Source: Chlorops oryzae (Eukaryota > Arthropoda > Insecta > Diptera > Chloropidae). From it: a DNA stretch of 64,000 nucleotides. The first letter of the stretch is position 1, and each line of letters begins with the position of its first letter. This document shows positions 11,835-24,042 of this stretch, one piece after another. The stretch lies in assembly GCA_020466095.1 (NCBI GenBank), contig CM035807.1, positions 29,501,641 through 29,565,640 of the forward strand. Reading direction: 5' to 3'. The translations under genes were made by a program, and so were the position numbers. The notes beneath the pieces are model-generated. The model searched no databases. It was not told the DNA's origin and worked only from the letters and a program-made list of their open reading frames with translations.

Positions 11835-12074
11835 GTGGCTCTGGGATAGCGTAGGGGATGCGTGCTATGCTTTTGATCCCAGGGTCCGAGGTTCGATTCC
11901 CGGCACAGGCGAAGCGGAGTGTAATGTTCCAAGCCCAGTACTGGTTTTTCAAAAATCGCATGTTAGGGGCACACTACATAAAAAGACATACACTCACACA
12001 AACACAAGAAAACCTCCTTGGTATCACAATGGGCCGATTAACGGCCTAAGTGGCAGCCACTTCAACCTACCTAC
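11835..12074 (+). mobile_element. tRNA-derived SINE, copy 1, with 13-bp target duplication
   Basis: The head has a polymerase III A-box (TAGCGTAGGGG, 11847-11857) and a perfect B-box (GGTTCGATTCC, 11890-11900). The tail ends in a CTAC repeat. The flanks carry an identical 13-base duplication, CTACCGGGTTGAA, at 11822-11834 and 12075-12087, as expected for target-primed insertion by LINE machinery. The tail block GGTATCACAATGGGCC and the following GGCAGCCAC are shared with copies at 60803-60963 and 38806-38950, although those have a different head. Exact target repeats suggest a fairly young insertion. Confidence 0.9.
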
Positions 12075-12087
12075 CTACCGGGTTGAA

Positions 12088-12763
12088 ATAGCAATACAAA
12101 AAGGATAACTGAGGTGAATTTCTTTATCCTATAAGGTCTATAAGCGAGACTGTTGGTAAAATTTTTTAAATCTTAACTAATGACTTCATTGCCACCCAGA
12201 TTAGATCACAAAAATTACACAAAATGCACTCAACCACTTCCACACTCAACCACTTCCACAAATCGTCTCTCTATCTCAATTGGTTGTTGAGATATAACAT
12301 TTTGAAAAATGCCTTAACAAAAAAGGATTTTCAGGGATATTTCAAGGACCGTTCAAAATAAAAATCTAAAAAGTAGTCTCCACAGTGTTTTTAGATGGCA
12401 CCTATCGAAAAATCAACAAAATTTAAAAATTGCTTTCATGATGCCGCATCCCGCCAGACCCTTTTGTAAACCTTCTTCCTAGTATCTAATATCCTAACTA
12501 GATCTACGGTTCGATCTTCTCGATATCATTTCACATGCCCTCTGTTGGCTGCGAAAATAATTTTTTATCTCCAATTATTTACTATTTCATGAAGTAAAGT
12601 CACTGAAAGAGAATATTTTCTGTTCAGAATGGTCATAAAAAGCCTGTGATGAATGGGAGAAAAGCCCTGCACGTCCAAATAAGCAAGGAGATTTGGTCAA
12701 AGGCATAAAACAATGCAAAATGGCAAAAAGTCAAAGTAAGCAAAAGGAACAATTTTCACTCAC
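12088..12763. other. start of intron 1 of the minus-strand gene; no separate gene
   Basis: Lies directly 3' of the GTGAGT donor at 12757-12763 on the minus strand. It holds a short direct repeat (CTCAACCACTTCCACA twice, 12229-12262) and no recognised exon. Confidence 0.5.
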
Positions 12764-13010
12764 CTGGGTCATCGTCGTCGTCCCAATCGATTTGTCCGGA
12801 AACAATGCTGAAGCTGGCAACAAATACCCAGAATATTGCGAGTGTGCGGAAACAACACCAGCAACGCGTCGAAGTTCGAGACTTTACGGCCGGCATTGAT
12901 TTGCCCATCGATGATGATTGCACTGACACCGAGGTCGATAGGTCGCACGCTGGTGACGATTTCGATGTGAGTTTTGGCACCGGCCCTGTTTGCAGTGCTA
13001 ACAAACCCAT
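12764..13010 (-). CDS. first coding exon of a secreted or membrane protein
   Basis: On the minus strand, an open frame from ATG at 13010 runs to 12764, where CCCAG is followed by a textbook donor (GTGAGTG). The protein has a hydrophobic segment (TLAIFWVFVASFSIVSG) preceded by Arg and Cys, then QIDWDDDDDPG. This fits a cleavable signal peptide, or a type II signal anchor if the first Met is used. Three starts are possible. The Met at 13010 has the best insect context (AAAACAATGG) but places 55 residues before the hydrophobic core. The Met at 12908 has poor context. The Met at 12896 (MPAVKSRTSTRC) gives the most typical signal-peptide length. The remaining exons must lie below 12757. An acidic stretch right after a signal peptide occurs in several matrix proteins, but I do not recognise the family. 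The exon sits in locally GC-richer DNA and contrasts sharply with its flanks. That it is a real exon is an inference from composition, signal peptide and donor. Confidence 0.7.
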
Positions 13011-15119
13011 TGTTTTGGGTGGAGAATTTTCGTTGTAGCTTTCGTTTGTTTTTGTTTTTTTTTTTCCTTTCCTAAAAGTTGTACTTTAATTCACGCACTG
13101 ATTCGCATTTACGGGTTTCTGTTTTTCTCTTTGTGTTTTTCCCTTTTTTTTTTTGCTTTTCGTTTTTTCTCGCAATTGTCGTGAGGCCTTTCAAGTTCTT
13201 GCCATTCAGCAAATTGTGAACAATAGCGCGAAATTTCAATGATTCTGCTGAACGGAAGTTGCAACTTAATTTGCTGTGCGCTGCAAGTTTAAATGCAAGT
13301 TTTCCACTCGTTCAGGTTCAAAAAAATACAAAAAAACAAAAAAAAAAATGAGGAGAATTTTGCTTACTAATGAAGCAGAAAAAGCACACAAAAAATAAGC
13401 GAAACGAATCAACTAAAACTTAAAGAAAAATGGGGAGAAAAAAATGCACCCAAGTTATTCCTTCTCCCTTCCTAATTTGCTGCACACGCGTAGGGACGCG
13501 TTAATTATTTTGTGCTTTTCTGCAATTTTTCTACTTTTCTTTCTTTTATTTTCGTTTTGCTATTTTATTATTTTCTCTTATTTTGCCTAATTAAGTTGTT
13601 TTTCTAGCCTTAATTTTTCCAGTTCCGTTTCGTTTGTGCATTCCCAGTGCGATTTCTATCTGCACCTTTAGGTGGTGCGCGCTGCATTCGGAAGTGCCTG
13701 TTCTGTTTGCTTTCTTTCGCTGAATTTTTCCTACTCCCTTCAAAAGTGCTCTGGGCTCTCGTATTGCTTACATTTTTGTTGTTGTTGCTTGCTGTTGTAT
13801 TTCTATTTTTGTATTTATTCGTATTTTTTTTTTCTTCTCTTTTATCCAGTGTGTACTTCGCGTAGCGTGAGATTGCGATCTAAAATGAATGGAAGAGAAA
13901 AATTGAGAAATGAGTAGGATTAAAAGAAGTGAAAAATTTAGAACTTATGCAAATGAAGAGCACTGCAATTAGCGAATTGTTATGCTCAATACTTAATTTT
14001 CCTATTTCTGTCCAGAAATCATTTATAAACTCAAGGAGAAAAATATGGACAAGACAACGATGCGCTTTGACAAAACAAAAAAAAAAAAAAATATTTTTTT
14101 TTCTGTAACTTTAAACACTTCAATGGAGCTTTCTCCTTAGCATAAGGCACTATTAGTAGAGAAGTAGCAAGAGCTATCTTTAAGCAAATATTTCCCTCTA
14201 GATCAGTGATGTTCGAAATTGGAGTGAGACTGTGTGAGTGAGAAAAGAGTGAGCACACTAAGAAAAAGTTTTGCACTAATTTCGTCTGCATGGTACTATT
14301 AAGAGTTTTCAAAACTTCGAGAAAAATAAAAATAGTTCAAAATACTAAGACTAGATATATGCATGAATTTTTGAAAATACTTCCCAAACAAGAGACAAGT
14401 CATGTTATCAAAAACATTCGTAATCACATACGCTTTTCGGAATAAAAATTCCTCTATGCAGTGAAACGAAAAAGCCGTACAGATGCGCGCGATGTTCTTT
14501 CGTCGGCCTCTTACAACCGACTGAACAAAGAACGTAAGCAATACGTGTGAAATGAGAGCCATTAAATGATGTATGGCGTGAACATCGCTGTTCTGGATTT
14601 TCTCTTCTCAAGGAATAAAAAATCCTAATTGCTTAAAGCATCGAAGCAAACAAGCCAAGAACGCATGAAAATTTATATCAAAGGCATGAAAACATATGTC
14701 ATTATTGAAGGATAGACAAATTTATTGAATATGTCTTAAATTGAAACACGAAGAAAAACTTCATAAAATTAAAAGTTTCAAAATATACTTATATCATAAA
14801 GTTTGTCTACATCACAATTAACTCAAGCCTCTTGATTAACGATTATTCGAATTTTCGAGGCAAATACACATGAAGACCTTTATTGGGGATAGCAAATTTA
14901 GAATGTCACGATTAAAAACGAAGAAAAACTTTTGGCATAAAAGACGGATTCAAAGATTACAATAGTAAAAAAGGATGTCTTGTTACTATGAACAAAATAC
15001 AAGTCTGAACAGAATGAAAGTCGGATAAACTAGCCGAAGATACACCTGAATATGAAAAGGCAATAGTGACTACGTGAACAGACTATTGGCGATAGTACAG
15101 TAAGATAACCGATAAATAG
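13011..15119. other. upstream flank of the minus-strand exon; no gene recognised
   Basis: This should contain the 5' UTR and promoter of the exon at 12764-13010, or a further intron. It is rich in T and TTTTC tracts. No clear TATA/Inr pair was found on the minus strand. The hydrophobic open frames at 13647-13917 come from pyrimidine-rich DNA and are not convincing. Confidence 0.5.
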
Positions 15120-15670
15120 ACAGAGTAGAAGTCAGTAGATCACAGCGAAAGATCAAACAGAAGGACAATAGAAAGAGAACAACAGGATGAGGTAACTGAA
15201 GATAAGAAGATCGCAACAAGGGTAGCGGAAAAATAAGACAGTAGACGAGAAGTCAAAGAGTAACAGTATGAAAAGGCAGAAAGACAAGATGAGACAGTGC
15301 GGAAGTTAATATTGGCAGACATAATAGAAGAGACAGACAGAAAGATAGACAAAGATAAAGGGAAAGATGAAGTAGACGAACGAAGAAGAGCAATAAAGCA
15401 AGTCAAGATATTTGATAAAAGAACAGAAAAGAAGAAGGCGAAGTCAAGGAGAAATAAAAACGTGAAGCATAAAGAGCGCGAGGCAGAAAAAGACAGCGAT
15501 CGGGCGAAAATCAAAAAGATAGAAGAGAGAAACAGCAGGAGAATGACAAACCGATAGACAGTCGATAAAATAGACAGTAGAACAAGGTAGATAGAAAAAG
15601 AACCAATAAAACAGAGAAGCAGATGAAGAGAAGAACGACAGAGATGGCAAATCGAAAAAATTTCGCAATT
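15120..15670 (+). other. 550-bp purine-rich tract
   Basis: The plus strand is overwhelmingly A and G, with recurring AGACAGA, GATAGA and AGAAGA words and few T or C. The long minus-strand open frame here (184 codons of Phe, Leu and Ser) and the Lys/Glu/Arg-rich plus frame both follow from this skew and are not treated as genes. It may be an aged GACAGA-type repeat, or a tract with strand-asymmetric structure. Confidence 0.7.
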
Positions 15671-17257
15671 ATTTCCGATGAAAAAGAATGACAAAGACAG
15701 GGTCCATTGTCCAAGGAAAATAAAACCTCCCGTGACAAAATTGCTCTCGACAACCCTGGCTATAAGCTAGACCTTTGCACAAATATCGAACACTATCGAA
15801 ATATACCGATTTGAACAACAATTTCGTCCCAAAATCCTGTAAGATGAGGTAAATCCATTTAAAAACAAATATGATCCGAACATGAAGCTCCGATTGACCA
15901 TTTTCGTCCTCGAAATTGGCATTATTTTCTGAGTTGAACGTTCACATTCTGTTCTCGAAACACGTGGAATGTCAAAAGTCTACGGCAGACGCTACGACTG
16001 CAGGATACAATTTTAACTCAACAGAAATCGAAGGATAACTTCGCGATTGATATGCAAGTTGGCCTAAATTGACTTGAATGAATTGAAGTCGAAATTGAAA
16101 TCGAAATTTAAATTTTAAGCTACCGTTTCTTTTTCTTTAAGGCTTACAGTATGGAAATCATCCCCTGTGTCATTTCACATGTCAATATTTCTCGCATGCA
16201 CTAGTACGTGTGACTGCGTACCAAATGGCATGAACTTTTTTCATGCAGCACACACAATCGCAGGCACACACAGAGGATAAAGTCAAGCCTAATTGCATTT
16301 CATAAAAAAGAAATTTTTAGACTCTAAGTATACCTACAAAACATGAAGGGAAAAAAATTCTACTGAGCCATGCAAGAAAACAATTCCAAGGACAATCAAA
16401 CTTGTTCAACAACAATCACGGCGGCAGGCTGTAACACACAGTTTTCTCGTGTAGCCACGAAAGCAGCAGCAATAAAACACAGCAAAACAGAACAAAACAA
16501 AACAAGACACAAAAAAAAAAAAGAACAAACACGAAAACAACAATCAAGAGAAACTTTTAAGCCATAGAAAAAATTAAAACGAAATGTTAACATTGCAATG
16601 AAAGCATTCAACTAAATGAAAGCAAAGGCAAAGCCAAGGGAAGCAACATCAAGAAAAAATTCAAAATACTCGGAAAAGAATGGCTTTTGGAATAACGAAA
16701 AGTAGCCGAAAACTTTGAAGAGCGCATCATTTGGGTAGTTACATTTCTTCACTTAGGATGAGTGGTAAACAATTGTGAAAACGTGCTTCAGAATGTCTAA
16801 AGGACACACGCCAGTTAAATAGCCAAAGCGGCAAAAAAAACTGTGGGCACACTTCCACACAGAACAAAAACAAATAACGAAAAACAAAGACAAACCATAC
16901 TTGTCATGCCATTATTTTTGGAGGTATCGCTTAATGAAAATAAAATATTTATATTATAAAAAAGAAACCACTTTTCACACAGCAACATACTACATACATG
17001 CCCAAGTCCAAGAAGTTCAAAAAAAATAAACCCACATAAAGAGCAAAATGAAGCCCAACATGCAGTATTCAATTGACTCACTCACTTTGCAATACTGCGG
17101 GCTCTCGACCGTTGTGTATTTACCGTTGCCCCACAGCAAACATAGGGAAAACTGTTCAACTTTCTTCTCTTTAGACTCGTCCACAAAAAAAAAAAAAGTT
17201 TTTCTTTCGCAAACGTGTTTCAGTAGCAGAAGTGCGCAAGAACATCTTTTCACATTT
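15671..17257. other. no gene recognised
   Basis: AT-rich, with CAACAA- and AACAAAAC-type low complexity at 16440-16560. No exon is supported. Confidence 0.5.
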
Positions 17258-17416
17258 CTAAGGTTGTGCAAAGTTTATTTTCGTACAACATATGGCTTGG
17301 ATTTGTCCAACATGTCGGCTGCCGTGCATGGGATGGGTCCCTCTGAAGTACACCTGTTCAGGGATCGATGAGATGAGAAAGAACAGCCAGCAGAGAAGCC
17401 AAGCAGCTTGCTGCAT
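17258..17416 (-). CDS. possible small secreted peptide or first exon (weak)
   Basis: The minus strand from ATG at 17416 encodes MQQAAWLLCWLFFLISSIPE followed by QVYF and a 28-residue tail ending at TAG (17258). The N-terminus has the shape of a signal peptide with a likely cleavage near SSIPEQ. CAG followed by GTGTAC just after the Gln could be a weak splice donor, giving a signal-peptide exon instead of a 52-residue protein. Codon choice looks less random than in neighbouring frames. Against it are a mediocre start context (TGTGGAATG), the short length, and the lack of any known motif, promoter or partner exon. I treat it as a candidate only. Confidence 0.25.
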   Translation of the reverse strand: MQQAAWLLCWLFFLISSIPEQVYFRGTHPMHGSRHVGQIQAICCTKINFAQP

Positions 17417-20400
17417 TCCACAATTTAGGGAGAATTTATTGCAAAAGCGGTAGCATCTGTGTACAAAGAAGCTCCCAATGCAGTTTCCTTGCCTCACACA
17501 ACTTAACTGCTAAACGCACATCTGGCATCGAGTCCTAGAGGCGAACCAATTGACGCACGAGCTCATGTGTGTAAAAAGCTCAAATGCATCAACAAAAAGA
17601 AATTTGTTTTTGAAAAAAAAAAAAAGATTTCAAGGAAGTTTCGTACGTTGCAAAGGACTGACCACAACCGAAACTTCATATAACGACTGTCAAACCCATT
17701 ATAAGGGTTTATTTTTGACCGTTTGTATAAATAGTTACCTACATGAGAAATATTTAAGCTCTTACCAGTCCACTTAGTAAAATTTGCTCAACATTACCTC
17801 CATAGTTATGAGATCCTAAATGAAATGAGGAAAATATAGTTCTTTGTGATCAGCCCTACAAACAATAAAAGAGTCATACCCTGGGTCTTATTGGCTTTAC
17901 TATATGTTTTCGGGGTCTCTGAATCCGAATTTCAGTTCTTTATAAATCTAGAGGTCTTTATAGTCTCCAGCTACAACCACAAAAAGCGTCCTGAAGCGAT
18001 TTTGTTTTTGGTTTCTTTTCTTGAGGTGTTGGCGAATCCTAGACCCGATGGCCGTATTTCGCGTTCAGAGACCCTGACAACATATTGTAAGATAGGGGAG
18101 ACCGCTGAGTCTAACACTTTTATTTTTGTGAGATCATGTTATCAGCTCATACTGAGATCATATAAAAGGTTCCTTCTTTGAGAGCTTGTACTGACTTTGA
18201 AGAAGATTTCCCACCCATAGGGCATTTCACTGTACCATTGTATAGAACTTTGTTCCAGTTCAAGTTTTTGCGTGCACTCGAAAGCCGCACAAGTGCGCTG
18301 AGCTTCTTCCGGATGCTGCATGGCACCTGGTTAACTGCATGCTTGAACTTTTTGCTGATTTAGGTTTTATTTTAAAAAAAAAATTTAAAAAAAAAACAAA
18401 TTTTTCAAACCATTCAAACCGTTCAATTATCGTTTAAATTCTTTTTCGAGTTCCTTTAAGAATGCCAAAGCAACATCACCAACCGAGCATAAATTTCCTA
18501 AATGACCTCGATGCTTTTATTTTGGGGGGTTCAATATTCGTCGCCCGTCTGACTTATTTCCTCAGAGTGCCATTTGCTTGAGACTGCCAAGGACGAACGA
18601 CGTTGGCAATTGCTGCCCTTTCGGTTATGAGAAATACGCAACTTCAAGTTGGTTGCTTTTCGGAATTTCTCGGTTGAACGCTTTCAGCTCTGGTCAGCTG
18701 TGGACAGGCAGCTCAGTGCGTTCAGTGGTTTGCGTCCCGGGCGGATTGTTAACCTTTTATGAAGTTCAGCTGTGGGAAACATTTTTCAAATTCAACCATC
18801 TATTTTCTCACCTATGGCCGGCGTTCGCTTTTGTTCATTTTTACTCAATTATGAGCACTAATCGAGAATGTTACGACAAATGAAATATGGGCAAAATTAT
18901 TCATGATAAATTATGTCCGAATGAAAAATTGGTTTTTTATTTCCAAAGAACTGATATTTTCAATATGCTACGGCAATTAGTAATATCGAAGCGATGAATG
19001 TTGGAATCGGTAGTTTCTAATAATAATTCCTCAAAATTGCTGTAAATTCTAGTGGTGGTTTTAAAATAGATGGAACAAGAATTGGAAATGTGAAGGCATG
19101 ACCAAAGAAATCTATTATTTGACTTTAAGAAAACCATCATAACTATTTGCACTCCTTATGGAGGGATATAATAACTAATACCTTAATATAAAGGGTGGTC
19201 TCCAGCTCTACAAAAACTAAAAAGGCTTTAGAAATGTGTAAGAAATATTACTGTCCGAAAATTTCTCTTGTCAGTCTCTAGTTCATTTACAAAATGGGTT
19301 TCGTGGTAATCCTCTTTTTATGCAATTTCGACAAGTTGACGATATAAATGATAAATTTTCCGTTTCTTGTGAGAGGTAAATTTACAGAAGACGCAAATCA
19401 AAAGGAAAATCAATTAGTTCAATTATGTAATAAGTGTATTTTTAGTTTGAAAACATAGAAACCGTTTGAATACTTATGTGGGAAAAGAAGTATTGACCAA
19501 AAAAAACTCATTAAAATTACGGATTGAAAAGGGGAACTATGATAGTAAAGGCCCTTTGTAACTGTTCTGATTAAAGTTTTCGTTCTGAAAAACAAGAAAA
19601 ATTTCTTTTAAAATGCTGACATTTTGAGAAGATATCGTGACGATAAACTTTAACCGGAACAGTTGCAATTGGTCCTAAGTATTCTTTCAGAACTGGAGGC
19701 AGCCTTTCACTACAAAAATATTTTCGCTATTGAGACAATTTCTTTTAAGGATACCAAATCGAACTTAAAACAATTATGGAGAACTTCCGAATGAACTCAT
19801 TTGCTGGGAAAACTATAAGGAAACTCGTACCAGGGAATGCAGACTGTTTTTTAAAGGGGTAGAAATCATGTTTCTCTCTCACTAATAGAAAAATCTGAGC
19901 TTTTTCCAACAATACCATCGGTACGCAGTTTAGTAAAGAAAATTAACGGAAAACGTTCGTCATTAAATCCTTTGAATATTTAAAAAAGCTCTTTCAAAAA
20001 AGCTTTATATCATTTTCCGTTACATTCATTCAAAACTATTTATTTTTAATAAACATTATAGGCTAATAACATACATATATGTATGTCATGTCAAATTTTT
20101 ATCACGCATTACGTACGGTTAAAATAAAATTTTTTGGAACAAGACAATTGAACGCATTTTGAATGAGTTTACAGTCAAAATTATTGGAAAATGTCAACTG
20201 CGTACTGACTGATGACAAACTCATGACTGCGGTGACCTATTTTTTTAACTATTCAGAATTTATGCAGAAAGAAGAGAGAACAAAAGGACATTTTAACGTA
20301 CCATAAACGCACCTTATTTATCAACAATTTTTTAGCACAGAATCGAAACCCTTGAATGGGAAACCATCACCTTCTTCTCTTGATGCCCTTCCAAGCACTT

Positions 20401-22184
20401 AACATGGCTACTTTTGTTAAAAAATGCTGAGAACATTTGCCTTCTTGAATTGCTCGAAAATATTTGGAATAATTTTTGCATCGAGAGAGGTTTGAAACAA
20501 TAATTAAATAATTATGCGAGACCTATTTCGACCATTAAAGTCCTTTTTTTTGGAGAACTAGTAGATCCAGACCACAAAGCGAGCCCCGTTGTAAACGGGA
20601 TTAATAACACTGTGCTAGTTCAAAAAACCGACAGACCGCGTTCATATCTAGAAATACTAAGTAAAATGCGCTGAATACAATAGTGATATTGATTTATTGG
20701 GATTGGCTCTGTTAACGGAGATTTTCGCGTTTAAAGGTTAATCCCAAAAGTATGCAATCATATTTTTGTTTTTACTTAAAACATTTTAGTATCCCCAAAA
20801 ATTAATTTAGATTTTGGGACTCCTTTCTTATATTTGACAAGACGGCAAGTTCACAAGTTCGAGGAAAAGAAATTTCTGTGAAGCAAAATCACAATAAATT
20901 TCTGGAACTTGCCTTTTGGGATTCGTTTCGATTTCGAAATGATTTCGAGAGAACTAATTTTCTCGATGTCGCTTATGAGGAATCGTTCCATTTTTGAATC
21001 GTCTTATTGACTTACTTATTTACAAAACTTAAAAAAGTTGACGTGTCAGATGGGCGGTCTCAAAAAAATTTTCCTTACACGCGATGAATTTCTTGCTTAC
21101 GGAAGCGATGATCCGCAACACACTTTGTAGACAGTATAGCACACCATCCAATGTTCAAACTTAGTAAAAATTGCTATATACTTGGCCTGACTCTGACTCA
21201 AAAAAAAATCCGAAAAAAAAAAATTTTCCCGTTTCAATTTTTTTGGGGGTTTCTTCAGAGCTCTCGGTTCCTTGCCTTGTGCTTTCCCATTATGCCGTTT
21301 TATTAAATAACATCAAAGATCTTAAAGCTCTCTTTGAGAACTTTCCTTTTTAAAAAATATATTTAAAAAACATCGAATGTCAACAGTTTCACTTCCCCTA
21401 AAAGTATGCTTCAATTTTTTAAATAAATGTGATAGAATAAAATTGAAAGAAGCGGTTATAAAATACCAATTACCGTTGCGATAGCAGCGAAGTTTTGCAC
21501 AGGCATTCTACTCAATACAAGTAATTACAGCTATGGTCACAATTGTGGCATTAATATACTTATAGCAAAATGAACTAAATATATATATATTTTTAATGAA
21601 GTAAGTCATAATTTTTAAACAGCGATATCTCAAAAACTAGAGCCAATCCAGAAAACCGGTTGATGGGACTAAATTCAGCGCCCCTCAATTATGTTTATAA
21701 GATTTGTCTCCATGCTAAGAAAATGAAGAAGAAGTGTTGCATCCGACTTTACAGCCTTATTTTGTAATCGAAAATCATTTTATAGCAATTAAATGCGATA
21801 AAAGCTTACTGGAGATCAATCACTAGACTAACAATATAAAAGTGTAAAATTTTTGGTATAATTTGAAGAATTTTAGAAAAAAGAATATAGCCATTTCTCT
21901 TACACTTTATGAAGTTGTTCGCATATTTACTTGCTCGCCTTTGCTGAGCATATTTGGGTACAAGCCATAAAACTGAAAGAGTTTTTCGTAAAAAGAAACT
22001 CTGGAAGTGGCAGCACTGCAAATGGGGTTGATTTTTTCTTAAGCTTTTCATAAAGCTATTCAGAAAAATTTTAAATTGGCTAGTTCCATCGTGAAGAGTG
22101 ATAATTTTCAAGAACGAACCAAAACAAAAGCCTTCAGAAAAAGATAAATAGTCACTCTCTCCATCGTATTTGTAATCATAGGTA
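17417..22184. other. no gene recognised; GC-richer island near 18540-18840
   Basis: Mostly AT-rich DNA. The island at 18540-18840 has a 101-codon plus-strand frame without motif or splice support and could be regulatory DNA. From 18900 to 22180 nothing stands out beyond homopolymer runs. Confidence 0.5.
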
Positions 22185-22693
22185 CCCAGCGAGAAATGTC
22201 CCCCTGACATCATCGATAAAGTCAGGGTGACTTTGGAGCCGGAGCGCATGCGATTTTATAGGACATTTTGTATGACATTTGTACAGAAGCTGGACAGTGA
22301 ATTCACTGGTGACATGTCATGCTAGGGGATGCGATGGCGAAAACGGCATTTGAGAGCAGCACATTGCCCTTGTTTCTCTCTAAATTCTCAATTTATAGAA
22401 ACCAGTTGCAAATTCTCTTCTTTGCCTTCTCTTTGAATATTTCGCAAATTTTTAAAAATCTATTTTTAACTTTTTCTTCGGATTCTGAGTCAAGCACCCA
22501 CGCCACTTCATGCAAACGCTCAACTGACGCTAAAACCTTACTTAACTGTCAGTAGCCAATAAGATTGAAGCGCATGAACAGCGTCCCTCCACGATGACAT
22601 ATCCCCAAAGGTGTCAAGCATGATACTGTCACCTATATGTCATCGATGATATCACTGATGACTTTGTCATGAAGGTTATAATTTCCCTCTGGG
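22185..22693. mobile_element. TIR element with CCCAG ends (509 bp)
   Basis: The left end CCCAGCGAGAAAT is answered on the right by ATTTCCCTCTGGG. Subterminal blocks are also inverted: TGACATCATCGAT near the left end against ATCGATGATATCA near the right, and GACATGTCATGC against GCATGATACTGTC. Similar CCCAG termini are seen at 35066 and 62159, but the interiors differ. No transposase is encoded. Target duplication is uncertain. Confidence 0.6.
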
Positions 22694-24042
22694 TAACTGT
22701 ACAGCAACATACAAAAACATTATAATCACGCCATATCACCCACATTCGTGTCTATCAAATGTTCCCACAACTCTTCGACCACAGCAACCACTCACCATTC
22801 GCCTCAGACTTCCCAATCTCCCCTTGCTCGATATTCCGAATTTCCCCATTGTTATTGAATTGTTTTTATTGTAATTTAATGGAATAACTTCGGCCCCTTA
22901 TCTGCAATTTATTATGATCGAATGAATGTTATTGATTTAGTTATCAAATTATGGTTTTTATTTCTCACATTCAAATAAAATTAACTCGTCACGATTTCAT
23001 TTTTATTTGCTTTTCACTCAAAAATCAGAACAGGACTACAAAAGCATACGATTTCTCGATATTGTTTCGACCTTTGCGTGTCTCAGAGTAGTTTCAAAAC
23101 AAAAAAAAAAAAAAAAACAAAAAACACCTTGCTCTGTATCCGCAATCAGCTCAAAAAGAGCTCGAGCTTAAGTAAAAACAATAACAGCAAAACATTGGCA
23201 TTAAATTCCTTCTTTTCATTCGTCCTTATCCTTTATTTCTGTTTCGATTGGTATTATTTACGTAAAATTGATGGCTTTGATTTCTATCGCTTTAAACGCC
23301 ACGAATTCCAGTCGCCAATTACCGAACAACAGCGGCCGTCTGCCCTGGCGTATAACCAGAAAAACACCTTCCGTTAAATTGACGTGGAAATCGACAGTGA
23401 TGAGCGTAATGGGGTGTGACAGTCAAGATACATTGAAAACACTTCCACCGCCACCAGCCGTGCCCCTTCTCGTTCAGCCACTGCTGCCACGGGTATGTTA
23501 CACCACTGCCACCAATCGAGTCCCGGTACGGGTGGCCGAAGTGAACTGATTGCAAACAAGGCAGCCAAATTTATTTACATTTTATTAGTTCTGTTGATGG
23601 GATAAATATAAATTGAAGTCGGGTTTTCCAATCAGACAATTGAATAGGAAAAAGGAAAGTGAAATTATGGCGGTAGTATTGTTTTTGGCCTTACATCGTT
23701 TCGGAATTAAACCAATTTGCTTTGGAATAATGTTGCGGTCGTATATTTAATTTATTTTTATGTAATCCTTTCATTTCTCCTTAATTGAAATTTATGTGAA
23801 GCCGAAATATTTGGACTTCTATGATTCTCGGAAATAATCAAATTTAAAAAACATTTTTTTAAAAAAAAGCCCTTCTCTGAAAGGAGTATTCATTATAAAT
23901 GATCGCATCAATTTCTATGGATATGCGCGGTTAAAGATTAGAACTGGGTTATTTTAAACCCACCAGTTACCATTGACAACATCAACAATCACAAAAGTAA
24001 GGAAGCGCGAGGAAAAGGGATTTCAAATTCAGACTAAAGCAT
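22694..24042. other. no gene proven; GC-elevated island at 23270-23550
   Basis: The island at 23270-23550 is open in several frames. One plus-strand frame reads KIDGFDFYRFKRHEFQSPIT with coding-like codons but stops soon after. A minus frame reads MAALFAISSLRPPVPGLDWW. Neither has a matching acceptor and donor. It may be a decayed exon, a retrocopy or conserved regulatory DNA. An 18-base A run lies at 23100-23117. Confidence 0.4.

Noticed and set aside
15140..15694. 184-codon minus-strand frame rich in Phe, Leu and Ser
   Set aside because: Explained by the purine-skewed plus strand; no domain, splice site or start context supports it.
18578..18883. 101-codon plus-strand frame in a GC-richer island
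   Set aside because: No recognisable motif, no acceptor/donor pair and Cys/Trp/Phe-rich random-looking composition.
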